From NCBI GenBank assembly GCA_902464635.1, contig CABQKC010000024.1:1-28620 (forward strand): a DNA stretch of 28,620 nt, given 5' to 3'. A program made the position numbers and the translations under genes. The notes under the pieces are model-generated. The model searched no databases. It saw only the letters and a list, made by a program, of their open reading frames with translations, and was not told where the DNA came from. Each line of letters starts with the position of its first letter. Position 1 is the first letter of the stretch. This DNA is from an uncultured Caryophanales bacterium. Its GTDB lineage: Bacteria; Bacillota_I; Bacilli_A; RFN20; CAG-826. Positions 15,021 to 23,340 of the stretch are shown piece after piece.

Positions 15021-15051
15021 GGCAGGTAGGAATTTTCTTACCTGCCTTTTT
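15021..15051 (+). terminator. Rho-independent terminator between pbuG and guaA
   Basis: An 8-bp perfect stem (GGCAGGTA at 15021-15028 with TACCTGCC at 15039-15046) is followed by five Ts. Only ~20 bp separate it from the guaA start, leaving no room for a separate guaA promoter downstream, so guaA probably depends on read-through or on a promoter inside pbuG. Confidence 0.85.
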
Positions 15052-15072
15052 CTTAATTAAAGGAGCGTTTAA

Positions 15073-16614
15073 ATGGAAAAAGAAATGATTGCCGTACTTG
15101 ATTTTGGTGGACAATATAATGAACTTATCGCTAGGCGTATAAGGGATTTAAGTGTCTATAGCGAGCTTCTTCCTTTTTCTACTCCTATAGAAAAACTAAA
15201 AGATAAAAATATCAAGGGCATTATATTTACCGGTGGGCCTAGAAGCGTCTATGAAAGCGATGCCCCTACTATCGATAAAGAAATATTTAGTCTAGGGAAA
15301 CCTATATTAGGTATTTGTTATGGAGCCCAAGAGATTGCATATTCGCTTGGAGGAAGCGTCAACCAAACTAGTAAAAAAGAATTTGGATTAACTAAAATAA
15401 CAAATATAAAGAATAGTCCCTTATTCAAAGATATCCCCTCTAATCATGATGTATTTATGTCACATGGGGATTCAATTACAAAATTGCCTAATGGATTTGA
15501 AGTCATCGCTAGTAGCGAGAATACCCCTATTTCTGCTTTTGCTAACAAGACTCTAAAACTATATGGACTCCAATTCCATCCAGAAGTAAACCATTCAGTA
15601 TATGGGAATAAGATATTAGAGAATTTTGTATTTGAAATTGCTAAATGCAAACCTACCTGGAAAATGGAAGATTTTATCAATGAAAGCATTGCTTCTATTA
15701 GGAATCAAGTTGGTGATAATGCAGTTTTATGTGCCCTTTCCGGAGGGGTTGATTCTTTAGTCACCGCGACTTTATTAGATAAGGCAATTGGAAAAAACCT
15801 TATATGTGTATTTGTAGATCATGGCCTATTAAGAAAAGATGAAGCCGAACAAGTATCAACCTTATTTAATGATAAATCTAGGTTCTCCCTGGAGTTTAAG
15901 AAAGTCGATGCTAAAGATATATTCCTAAATGCCTTAAAAGGGATAAGTGAACCTGAAGCAAAGCGAAAGATAATCGGGAAGACTTTTATCGATGTATTCA
16001 AAAAAGAAGAAAAACAAATCACTAGGCCTTGCTTTTTAGCCCAGGGCACGATTTATCCTGACCGTATCGAGTCTGGATTAGGTATATCTAGCAAGATTAA
16101 GTCACATCATAATGTCGGAGGACTACCTAAGAATATTGATTTCCTAGGTTTAATCGAACCTTTAGGATTATTATTTAAAGACGAAGTTAGAAGATTGGGC
16201 CTAGCATTAGGATTACCTAGAAACCTAGTATATAGGCAGCCCTTCCCTGGCCCAGGATTAGGGATTAGGATAATTGGAGAAATAGATAAAGATAAGATTA
16301 GGATTGTCCAAGAGGCCGATGCCATATTTAGGGAAGAGATGGAAAAAGAAGGATATTCAAAAGAAGTATCGCAATATTTTGCCGCTTTATCTAATATGAA
16401 AAGCGTCGGGGTCAAAGGTGATTATAGGACCTATGAATATGCAGTTATTCTAAGGGCAGTAAAAACTGATGATTTCATGACTGCATCTAGTTTTGATTTG
16501 CCTTATTCTTTCCTATCTAGAGTTAGTGACCGTATTGTTAATGAAGTTAACGGGGTAAATAGGGTCCTATATGACTATACAAGTAAACCACCTGCAACTA
16601 TTGAATTAGAATAG
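15073..16614 (+). CDS. guaA: GMP synthase (glutamine-hydrolysing)
   Basis: Aminates XMP to GMP with ATP and glutamine. The N-terminal class I glutamine amidotransferase domain (residues ~5-190) has the nucleophile Cys82 in LGICYGAQEIA and the His-Glu pair in LQFHPEVNHS. The ATP-pyrophosphatase domain has the P-loop SGGVDSLVTATLL near 219-231. The C-terminal dimerisation domain carries RQPFPGPGLGIRIIGEID, and the product ends in the expected PPATIELE. Length 513 aa is normal. AGGAG lies 7 nt before the ATG. Its last 9 bp overlap the convergent AbiEi-like gene. With guaB it completes IMP to GMP. Confidence 0.97.
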   Translation: MEKEMIAVLDFGGQYNELIARRIRDLSVYSELLPFSTPIEKLKDKNIKGIIFTGGPRSVYESDAPTIDKEIFSLGKPILGICYGAQEIAYSLGGSVNQTSKKEFGLTKITNIKNSPLFKDIPSNHDVFMSHGDSITKLPNGFEVIASSENTPISAFANKTLKLYGLQFHPEVNHSVYGNKILENFVFEIAKCKPTWKMEDFINESIASIRNQVGDNAVLCALSGGVDSLVTATLLDKAIGKNLICVFVDHGLLRKDEAEQVSTLFNDKSRFSLEFKKVDAKDIFLNALKGISEPEAKRKIIGKTFIDVFKKEEKQITRPCFLAQGTIYPDRIESGLGISSKIKSHHNVGGLPKNIDFLGLIEPLGLLFKDEVRRLGLALGLPRNLVYRQPFPGPGLGIRIIGEIDKDKIRIVQEADAIFREEMEKEGYSKEVSQYFAALSNMKSVGVKGDYRTYEYAVILRAVKTDDFMTASSFDLPYSFLSRVSDRIVNEVNGVNRVLYDYTSKPPATIELE

Positions 16615-17340
16615 TTCATCGGGAATGTAATTATCTTCTTTTACTAACAAATTCCACTTGGAAATAAGTTTAGTTTTACCTGGGTGGCAGTCTAAATATA
16701 TTTTAGTATTACCCTTCTTTTTTAAACATAATTGATAAAAGGAAGATGGGATTTTATCACCGAAATGTTTTTCGAATAAATATCCAACCTTTTGATATAA
16801 GACTGCCTTATCGTAAAACTTTAATAAAGTTATTATCTTTTCGATTTGGAGTTCTCTAATATTTTCTAAAGCAAGTTCAACTTCTTCTAATCCCCCACCT
16901 AAATGATAATTATCGATGCAATCAACAATGGCGCGTTCTAAAGAAACTACACGAACTCCGTTTTCTTTCATGGAATCTATTATTTCTAAATTACATTTAC
17001 TGACTTTTGAAGCATAAATAACATCTTCAAATTCGATTGGACTTACATTTACATGCGTTAAATAAGTAAACATCGATACAAAACACTGAGTTGCTAAACC
17101 ATAATATTCTAAAGCGTCGTGATAAGAAAAATAGGAATCATTAAATAAGCTACTAGCAATTTGAAATTTAGAAGCATATATCATCATAGTAGAAGGATTG
17201 ACCAAGGCATATAATCCTTTTTTTACTTGTTTTATAGACCCTTTCTTTAAAGATCGATTTAAAAAAGAATAAAAGCTATCCTTATTTGGATAAATATCTT
17301 TCATATCTTCATATCGAAAAAGAATTGGCATTACTTTCAT
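16606..17340 (-). CDS. AbiEi-like antitoxin/transcriptional regulator, without a partner
   Basis: A 244-aa protein. It begins with a winged-helix-like segment (LFRYEDMKDIYPNKDSFYSF through KQVKKGLYAL), then an AbiEi-type core with SYFSYHDALEYYGLA and RVVSLERAIVDCIDNYHLGG; the ERA(T/I)VDCID stretch is typical of type IV antitoxins. No nucleotidyltransferase toxin (AbiEii) lies next to it. A TTG at 17358 extends the frame by six codons, but the ATG at 17340 (or 17331) is more natural; no clear ribosome binding site is seen. It overlaps the guaA 3' end by 9 bp, convergent. It could be a stand-alone regulator or an orphan antitoxin. Confidence 0.65.
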   Translation of the reverse strand: MKVMPILFRYEDMKDIYPNKDSFYSFLNRSLKKGSIKQVKKGLYALVNPSTMMIYASKFQIASSLFNDSYFSYHDALEYYGLATQCFVSMFTYLTHVNVSPIEFEDVIYASKVSKCNLEIIDSMKENGVRVVSLERAIVDCIDNYHLGGGLEEVELALENIRELQIEKIITLLKFYDKAVLYQKVGYLFEKHFGDKIPSSFYQLCLKKKGNTKIYLDCHPGKTKLISKWNLLVKEDNYIPDELF

Positions 17341-17461
17341 ATAAATATTAAAGCACAACTGTTTGTATTCGACAAGTTACACATATTTTTAAATACTAAT
17401 GGAAAGGGATAACAATACATCGTTAATTGCTTAAGCCATTATCCAAAAGCAATTAAACGTT

Positions 17462-17538
17462 CTTCATAAACATCCTTAAAGCAATTATCTCCTACCATGG
17501 CTAGTATAATCGCCCCAAGAGTACCACCGTCGCTAGTA
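17462..17538 (-). pseudogene. xylB: 77-bp relic of a xylulokinase gene
   Basis: These 77 bases match 22003-22079 inside the intact xylB without gaps and with five differences (about 94% identity). In frame, four of the five are synonymous. The fragment encodes TSDGGTLGAIILAMVGDNCF and a few more residues, then runs into unrelated codons and a stop. It is therefore a remnant of a second, formerly functional and diverged xylB, not a recent copy of the local one. Nothing else of that gene is visible nearby. Confidence 0.85.
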
Positions 17539-17634
17539 TTTTTATTTAGGTAAAAGAATGAAAATTACTCTATCTTGCTGCAGCTATGGCCCTTTTTTAG
17601 CATACTTCATTATACAAATTCATTTTAAACATTT

Positions 17635-17713
17635 TAGGAAAAGTGTATTATTCAACACTTGAAATTATAGGAAAAGTGTAAAAGTAAGATGTATTTTTTA
17701 TAGGAAAAGTGTA
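17635..17713. repeat. three TAGGAAAAGTGTA repeats at exact 33-bp spacing
   Basis: Identical 13-mers start at 17635, 17668 and 17701. The first and third match over 17 bases. Intervening sequence is not conserved. A 33-bp period (about three DNA turns) puts all copies on one face of the helix, suggesting cooperative protein binding. They lie immediately upstream of the ATPase gene at 17748 and probably regulate it. Confidence 0.75.
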
Positions 17714-17747
17714 TTATATATCTAGCAAAAGGATAATTAAAGTTATT

Positions 17748-19076
17748 ATGCTGCATAGAAAAATTGAAAAAACAATTGTGGATTATTTGCAAGATGGATC
17801 TAATAAAATTATGGTTATCGATGGTGCTAGGCAAGTTGGTAAATCATACATTATTAGATATGTCGGCAGTGAACTATTAAAAGATAAATTTACTAATTAC
17901 ATTGAAATTAACTTTGTTGAAGATTCTCTTGGCGACAAGTTATTTGAGAAAGTTAATAATAAAGATGATTTTTACCTGCAATTAAGCATGATTGCGGGCG
18001 ATAAAATGAAAGACAAGGATAACACTCTTATCTTTATTGATGAAATCCAACAATATCCTCAATTTTTAACGATGCTAAAATTCTTAAAACAAGATGATAA
18101 ATTTACTTATATTTGTAGCGGTTCATTGCTTGGAGTGACACTTTCTAAAACGACTTCTATTCCTATCGGAAGCATTGATGTTGTTCATATGTTTCCCCTT
18201 GATTTTGAAGAATTTTTGCTCGCCAATGGCTTTAATAGTTATGCTATCAACTCTTTAAAAGCAAAGTTTGAAAAGCTTGAAAGTTTAGAAGAAACTACAC
18301 ATAACAAGGTTTTAGATTTATTCAAAAAGTATTTACTAATTGGCGGGTTGCCAGATGCTGTAAATAGTTTTATTGATAAAAAGAACATAGTTGAAGTTCG
18401 CAAAATTCAGTCAGACATTTATGATTATTATGGCGATGATGCTAGCAAGTATGACAAAGAACACAAATTAAAAATTAAACGCATTTATGATTTAATTCCA
18501 TCAAGTTTAGAAAATAAAAAGAAAAGAATTGTTGTTCAAGATATCGAAAATGTTAAGGGAAAAAGATTTTCAAACTATCAAGACGAGTTTGATTATTTAA
18601 TCAATTCTGGCATTGCATTAGAAGTTAAAGCTTTATCCACACCAGTATTCCCGCTTATTGAGTCTAGTGGCAAAAATTTATTAAAACTATACCTTAATGA
18701 TGTTGGAATTCTTACTAACATTTTATATAAGAATAATATCAAAGCTGTTCTTGGTGATGAAAGAAGCATTAATTTAGGAACGGTTTATGAATCTGTTGTT
18801 GCAAGTGAATTAAAGGCGCATGGGTACAACTTGTTTTATTATGACAACAAAGCAAATGGCGAAGTAGACTTTTTAATTGACGATTACAATAATCTTTCAG
18901 TTGTTCCACTTGAAATTAAATCAGGTAAAGATTACACCATCCATAGTGCAATAAATAGATTCTTGAGTAACAAAGATTATAATGTTAAAAAAGGATATGT
19001 ATTATCTAACGAACGCAAAATCTTTGAAAAAGATAATATTATCTATTTGCCAATTTATATGATTATGTTTTTCTAG
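17748..19076 (+). CDS. AAA_14/DUF4143-type ATPase
   Basis: A 442-aa ATPase of the widespread AAA_14 + DUF4143 architecture. Residues 26-33 are the Walker A motif GARQVGKS, and TLIFIDEIQQYP near 90-101 is Walker B. A sensor stretch YICSGSLLGVTLSKT follows. The C-terminal DUF4143 half ends in the nuclease-like fold segment EVDFLIDDYNNLSVVPLEIK, with the D...E-x-K spacing of a PD-(D/E)XK-like core. A GTG at 17709 would add 13 codons but lies inside the third 13-bp repeat; the ATG at 17748 matches the family start (hydrophobic-Arg-Lys-Ile-Glu). The ribosome binding site is poor (AAAGGA 14 nt away). Cellular role unknown. Confidence 0.8.
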   Translation: MLHRKIEKTIVDYLQDGSNKIMVIDGARQVGKSYIIRYVGSELLKDKFTNYIEINFVEDSLGDKLFEKVNNKDDFYLQLSMIAGDKMKDKDNTLIFIDEIQQYPQFLTMLKFLKQDDKFTYICSGSLLGVTLSKTTSIPIGSIDVVHMFPLDFEEFLLANGFNSYAINSLKAKFEKLESLEETTHNKVLDLFKKYLLIGGLPDAVNSFIDKKNIVEVRKIQSDIYDYYGDDASKYDKEHKLKIKRIYDLIPSSLENKKKRIVVQDIENVKGKRFSNYQDEFDYLINSGIALEVKALSTPVFPLIESSGKNLLKLYLNDVGILTNILYKNNIKAVLGDERSINLGTVYESVVASELKAHGYNLFYYDNKANGEVDFLIDDYNNLSVVPLEIKSGKDYTIHSAINRFLSNKDYNVKKGYVLSNERKIFEKDNIIYLPIYMIMFF

Positions 19077-19270
19077 TAGAAAAAACCAGTTTTTTGAGAC
19101 TTTGCAATAAATAAATGAAACATGCAAATCAACTTGAGTTTGTACAGTTTTTTAAGAAACATAATAGAAAGTTTATCGTGATATTATGACAAAGAAATGT
19201 GCGATGTTGTTTAGCCTTATGCTCCGCCCCTTCCGTATTATTGTTTAACACTCTTTATCTATTTAAATAA

Positions 19271-19846
19271 TTATCCACCAGACAATCTGGTGGTTTTGCA
19301 TTTTCGGGCAATATAGCCCTCTGCTACCAGCCGCCACCCAGTGTGGCTGCGGGAAACGAACCAACGCCCGCATTGGCTACTGGCTATCCGTTGAACGGAT
19401 CCCCCGTCGAAGTCAATCGTCAACTGGACGGCCATTTGGTCTTCCTTAAGCTGATTTCGGATGTACTCCTCGATCTTCTTCGTGTTCTTTCCGACAGTGT
19501 CAACGTAATATCCACGGCACCAGAATTCTCGGTTCCGGTACTTGAGCTTAGCGTTGCCCCACTTCTGGTATATCATTAGCGACGACTTGCCCTTCAGACA
19601 TCCCATTATCCCAGAAACCGAGAATTTGGGAGGGACCGAAATCAGCATGTGCACATGGTCGGGACAGACTTCCGCCTCGTGGATGGTTATCCCCTTCCAT
19701 TCGCAGAGTCTCCTGAGAATTGCACCGATTTCAAGCCTCTTGAGCCCATAGAATTCCTTCCTCCTGTACTTGGGGGCGAACACTATGTGGTACTTACAGT
19801 TCCAGCAAGTATGCGCTAAACTAATGTTGTCGAGATCTTTCGGCAT
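19271..19846 (-). CDS. tnpA: IS200-type Y1 transposase TnpA
   Basis: Single-strand transposase. The HUH metal-binding motif is PDHVHMLIS (His64, His66) and the catalytic Tyr128 lies in IEEYIRNQ, preceded by GYYVDTVGKNTKK. Residues 1-145 cover the entire usual protein. The frame continues for ~45 more residues and reads through the right-end hairpin, so the C-terminal tail is probably element-end sequence translated in passing. The start is the ATG at 19846 behind AGGAGG (19851-19856), not the TTG at 19861. The stem just upstream can limit ribosome access, as known for IS200. Confidence 0.88.
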   Translation of the reverse strand: MPKDLDNISLAHTCWNCKYHIVFAPKYRRKEFYGLKRLEIGAILRRLCEWKGITIHEAEVCPDHVHMLISVPPKFSVSGIMGCLKGKSSLMIYQKWGNAKLKYRNREFWCRGYYVDTVGKNTKKIEEYIRNQLKEDQMAVQLTIDFDGGSVQRIASSQCGRWFVSRSHTGWRLVAEGYIARKCKTTRLSGG

Positions 19847-19960
19847 TGTGCCTCCTGTCAATTGCTTGCGTTGGTCCGCAAGGCAATTGTAGGAGGCGTT
19901 TTAAGAAATGTCCAAAACTATAAGTTCTACCGAACTCCCCGACTATCGGGGAGTTTTCAC
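19271..19960 (-). mobile_element. IS200-like insertion sequence
   Basis: A transposase gene of the Y1 HUH family flanked by end hairpins, visibly richer in G+C than the host sequence, which implies recent acquisition from another genome. The left end (right side as drawn) has a 12-bp stem CAATTGC-TTGCG with CGCAA-GCAATTG (19859-19889) just upstream of the gene. A strong AACTCCCCGA/TCGGGGAGTT stem (19933-19955) acts as an inward insulator. The right end has CCACCAGA-CAA-TCTGGTGG (19275-19293). There are no terminal inverted repeats or target duplications, as expected for this family. Exact ends are uncertain by tens of bases. Confidence 0.8.
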
Positions 19961-20021
19961 TCGCTTGCCACTACGTGCAAGCTCAAACAATCGAGTAGAG
20001 GCTTTTTTTGACCCCTCTCAC

Positions 20022-20055
20022 ACCACCGTACGTACGGTCTTCCGTATACGGCGGT
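20022..20055 (-). ncRNA. group II intron domain V
   Basis: A 34-nt hairpin. Reading leftward it starts ACCGCCGT and ends ACGGTGGT, with a GAAGAC-type apical loop region and a two-base bulge. The catalytic triad position reads CGC. It is essential for splicing and appears intact. Confidence 0.85.
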
Positions 20056-20067
20056 TTAAATAATTTA

Positions 20068-21336
20068 CTATGCTATCCTTAATTGATAGTATTCGAGAGG
20101 GTCTAAAAGCCCTCTTTTCTTAAGTCTCTCATTAGTAATTGATTTAGTTATTTCCCAACTATTTGCAACTACAAAAAGTCCTTTACGAGAAAATGCCATC
20201 ATTTTAGCCCTTTCTCTGTGAAGTCCTAATTTAACCAATGCATTAATTCTCCTACTAATGGTTTTCCATTGTTTCCAAATTACGACCCTAATTCTTGCTC
20301 TAATCCACGGACCAAGATTTGTCATCAATCTTTTCATATTCTCTAATTTATAGTAATTAATCCACCCCCTTAGGGATTGATTAATCTTCTCAATTCTATA
20401 AGTAAGGTCAACGCTCCAAGAACGACATAAAAGTTCCTTGAGTTTTCTTTTAAGTCTCATGAAACTTTCTTGGTGTGGTCTTGCTTTCCATTCGTTAGAT
20501 TTCTTATCTTTCCAAAATGAATAGCCAAGATACTTAAGGTCAATTGGTCTAGCTACATGTGTCTTGGTCGCATTTACTTTTAAATGCAACTTAGTCTCAA
20601 TGTACCTAACAATGTTTCTCATTACCCTATTGGCGGATTGTTCTTTGCGACAGAAAATGACTACATCGTCGGCATACCTCACAAAGTTAAGACCCCTGTT
20701 TTCTAGTTCTTTATCAAGCAAATTAAGCATGATATTGCTTAATAAAGGTGAAAGATTCCCTCCTTGTGGCGTGCCTACTTCAGTCTTTTCAAACGTACCA
20801 TTAACCATGACACCAGCTTTTAGATACTTCATAATTAGCGAAGTGACATCGCTATCATTCACTGCATTATCAACAATCCTAATGAGCTTATCATGCGGTA
20901 CATTGTCAAAGAACTTTTCAAGGTCTAAGTCAACTACCCATTCATAGCCTTCGTTGAGCAGAACCAAGCAACGATTTATTGCATCATGGCAACTTCTATT
21001 CGGCCTGAATCCATATGAGTATTCACTGAAAGTAGGTTCGAATATAGGCGTCAATTGCTGCACTAAAGCTTGTTGAATGATTCTATCAACGACAGTCGGA
21101 ACTCCTAGTTTTCTTATTCCTCCGTTGGGTTTTGGTATCTCCACTCTACGGACAGGTAGAGGTTGATACCCTCGACTTAAGATTTGATTTCTAAGCTCAT
21201 TACCATGGACTTTTAGGTAGCCTAAAGCTTCATCGCAAGTCATTTTATCGACACCACTGGCGCCTTTGTTTCTCGCAACTTGTAAATAGGCTTGATTTAA
21301 ATTGTCTTTAGATAAGACCTTGTCAATCAATTTCAT
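20068..21336 (-). CDS. ltrA: group II intron reverse transcriptase/maturase
   Basis: A 422-aa multifunctional protein that assists splicing and copies intron RNA at new sites. Reverse-transcriptase blocks are complete: RVEIPKPNGGIRKLGVPTV (residues 64-82), YSYGFRPNRSCHDAI (106-120), WVVDLDLEKFFDNVPHDKL (133-151), GTPQGGNLSPLLSNI (188-202), and the catalytic RYADDVVIF (220-228). The maturase (X) region occupies the C-terminal third, with LRGWINYY. There is no C-terminal HNH domain, as in class C/D introns. AAAGGAGG precedes the ATG. No frameshift is seen, so the element may be active. It is not a DGR-type reverse transcriptase. Confidence 0.93.
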   Translation of the reverse strand: MKLIDKVLSKDNLNQAYLQVARNKGASGVDKMTCDEALGYLKVHGNELRNQILSRGYQPLPVRRVEIPKPNGGIRKLGVPTVVDRIIQQALVQQLTPIFEPTFSEYSYGFRPNRSCHDAINRCLVLLNEGYEWVVDLDLEKFFDNVPHDKLIRIVDNAVNDSDVTSLIMKYLKAGVMVNGTFEKTEVGTPQGGNLSPLLSNIMLNLLDKELENRGLNFVRYADDVVIFCRKEQSANRVMRNIVRYIETKLHLKVNATKTHVARPIDLKYLGYSFWKDKKSNEWKARPHQESFMRLKRKLKELLCRSWSVDLTYRIEKINQSLRGWINYYKLENMKRLMTNLGPWIRARIRVVIWKQWKTISRRINALVKLGLHRERAKMMAFSRKGLFVVANSWEITKSITNERLKKRGLLDPLEYYQLRIA

Positions 21337-21821
21337 AGTTTTCGTTTTCCTCCTTTTTGTTTGCTTACAATCGTTTTAATTTGTTTCTCTTCTCGTTACG
21401 ACCGATACTCTAAAACTTTTCAAACTGAAGTGAGCACATTGATTTGTACTTGCGAAAGGTTTATTTATTCGACCCTTCGAGTTTCCTCTACTACGGTCTC
21501 TGCTGACTTCTTGGGACAAACCTTTTTCGACTTGTATTTCTACAATTCCCAAGACCTCACGAGGTAAGCCATATATCTTTCAAGACTTGAGTACTTGATT
21601 TACGCTCTCATTTACGATTGCACGTGGTTTTAGGTTGTTTGGAACCAACACCACCCAAAGATACGCCTTAATATCAAGTTCCTGTTCGTTACCCAGCCTA
21701 TTCGCTACGCACTTCTTTCATCCCATGCCTCACGACAACGGACTTGTGTTTCGCTATGTGGTTATTGCAATATTCCCACTAGAGACTTTCACTCATTAGA
21801 TATATGACATGCTCGTCACAC
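21337..21821 (-). other. group II intron domains I-IV (non-coding)
   Basis: The stretch between the intron 5' end and the maturase start contains no gene. Reading leftward it has typical domain I landmarks: the GTGTG start, GAGGCATGGGATGAAAGAAG-like segments, and GTCGTGAGG and GGGTAACGAA motifs with short hairpins. The final ~30 bases hold the maturase ribosome binding site. Confidence 0.75.
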
Positions 21822-21825
21822 CAAG

Positions 21826-21857
21826 AAAAGGCAGAACCTGCTCATTCTGCCTTTTTT
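21826..21857 (-). terminator. xylB terminator, serving as the intron insertion site
   Basis: An 11-bp stem (AAAAGGCAGAA with TTCTGCCTTTT) around an 8-nt loop, usable in both directions. It lies ~30 bp past the xylB stop, and its downstream T-rich arm borders the intron 5' end. Confidence 0.88.
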
Positions 21858-21886
21858 ATAAGGAGGATAGAAAAAACGCGAATTTA

Positions 21887-23338
21887 TTAAGCTTTATTCT
21901 TTAGATAAGCCTCTTTATATAATTTGAATTTCTCTTCATAACGAAGATGTCTTTGCCTATCTGGATAATAAGTCTTTTTATCTTTGACTAGAATCGAGGC
22001 GGCTTCATAGACATCCTTAAAGCAATTATCCCCTACCATGGCTAGTATAATCGCCCCAAGAGCACCTCCATCGCTAGTAGAGATGCTTTTCATGTTGATG
22101 TTGAATATATCTGCTAACATCTGCATTATCTTGCTAGATTTACTTCCCCCACCGATTACTCTAGCCTCTTTTGCATTCACTCCATCTTCATTCATGACTT
22201 TATAGACATCATATAAAGAGAAACAAATACCTTCTAATACGGCTTTAACTAAATCGGCACGTTTATAGAACAATGATAGATTAGTAAACATTCCTTTCGC
22301 ATTAGGATCATTTATCGGGCTTCTTTCTCCCATTAGATATGGAAGGAAGATAATGTCGCTAATATCATCATCAATGGAATCAATTTCTTTATCGTAATCT
22401 TTAGTAGACAATATATCTTCTAAAAACCATTTTAATGAACCCATCGCAGATAAAGTGCAACCCATCAAATGGAACTGCCCAGTTGTATGTCTAAAGGAAT
22501 GGATCCTTCCAGTCTTATCAAAGCAATATGATTTAGATGGGGCAAATACGACTCCGCTTGTACCTAGCGATATCGATATATTTCCAGACTCTAAAGTATT
22601 TGTACCAGTCGCCCCAACTGCTTGGTCTCCACCCCCAATGACCACTTTGCAACTAGTAGGTAAATTAGTTAATCTAGAGAATTCTTCATTAACATACCCA
22701 ACTACTTGAGAAGAATCATAAATCCTAGGTAATTGGCTACGTTTTATATGGAGTATATCTAGCATAAACTCGCTATAATCACGCTTTTTCACATCAAAGA
22801 ATAACGTCCCACTCAAATCACTTACGTCACTAGCAAATGATTTAGAAATAATATAAGAAAGGTAATCCTTTGGAAGCATTATCTTATCGATTCTAGAGAA
22901 ATTAAACTTTTCGTTATTATAGACCCAAAGTAATTTAGGGGCAGTAAATCCACATAAAGCAATGTTGCTAGTCTCTTCTAGTAATTTATCCATCCCTATT
23001 ATGTTATTTAAATAATCCACTTCCTCAACAGTACGTGAATCATTCCACAACAAGGCTGGCCTAATTACTTCGTCATTTTTATCTAGTAAGACTAATCCGT
23101 GCATCTGCCCTGAAAAGGATAAGGATGCCACTTTAGATAAATCATGTCTTTTATTTAGATTAGTCAATGTTTCAATTAAAGATAATCTCCACTCATTTGG
23201 ATCTTGCTCACTCCAATTTAATTTAGGCAATATCAAAGAATAGGAACTAGATTCGCTATCGATGATATTTCCTTTTTCATCGGCTAAGCTTACCTTAATT
23301 GAAGATGTACCTAAATCAATTCCTAGATAATATTTCAT
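21887..23338 (-). CDS. xylB: xylulokinase
   Basis: Phosphorylates D-xylulose to xylulose 5-phosphate. It is an FGGY-family kinase of 483 aa, full length. Motifs: the phosphate-1 loop YYLGIDLGTSSIKVSLADEK (residues 3-22), SFSGQMHGLVLLD near 75-87 (the family's active-site QMHG), LLWNDSRT near 99-106, GGGDQAVGATGTN near 230-242, and RVIGGGSKSSKIMQMLADIF in the C-terminal lobe. The ATG starts two bases after the xylA stop and lacks its own ribosome binding site, implying translational coupling to xylA. The product enters the pentose phosphate pathway. Confidence 0.95.
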   Translation of the reverse strand: MKYYLGIDLGTSSIKVSLADEKGNIIDSESSSYSLILPKLNWSEQDPNEWRLSLIETLTNLNKRHDLSKVASLSFSGQMHGLVLLDKNDEVIRPALLWNDSRTVEEVDYLNNIIGMDKLLEETSNIALCGFTAPKLLWVYNNEKFNFSRIDKIMLPKDYLSYIISKSFASDVSDLSGTLFFDVKKRDYSEFMLDILHIKRSQLPRIYDSSQVVGYVNEEFSRLTNLPTSCKVVIGGGDQAVGATGTNTLESGNISISLGTSGVVFAPSKSYCFDKTGRIHSFRHTTGQFHLMGCTLSAMGSLKWFLEDILSTKDYDKEIDSIDDDISDIIFLPYLMGERSPINDPNAKGMFTNLSLFYKRADLVKAVLEGICFSLYDVYKVMNEDGVNAKEARVIGGGSKSSKIMQMLADIFNINMKSISTSDGGALGAIILAMVGDNCFKDVYEAASILVKDKKTYYPDRQRHLRYEEKFKLYKEAYLKNKA

Positions 23339-23340
23339 AA

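Larger units (their letters stand above)
19990..21821 (-). mobile_element. group II intron (class C-like) inserted at the xylB terminator
   Basis: A complete self-splicing retroelement of about 1.83 kb. Reading leftward it begins GTGTGACGAGC at 21821, right after a terminator hairpin ending TTTTCTTG. About 485 nt of structured domain I-IV RNA follow, then the reverse transcriptase gene, a canonical 34-nt domain V (20022-20055), and a domain VI-like helix with a candidate bulged A near the 3' end CTACTCGAT (19990). Insertion directly behind an intrinsic terminator is the trademark of class C introns. The encoded protein has no HNH endonuclease domain, in agreement. The 3' boundary is inferred from the typical AY ending. 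Confidence 0.88.

Noticed and set aside
19077..19260. Spacer between the DUF4143-type ATPase and the IS200-like element
   Set aside because: Apart from a weak AAAAAA/TTTTTT stem just after the stop codon, no gene, repeat or structured RNA could be supported.
20068..21336. Reverse transcriptase as the DGR enzyme for the variable protein
   Set aside because: Its motifs and the surrounding domain V, domain I and GTGTG end identify a group II intron maturase; it lies 5 kb away beyond the xyl operon.
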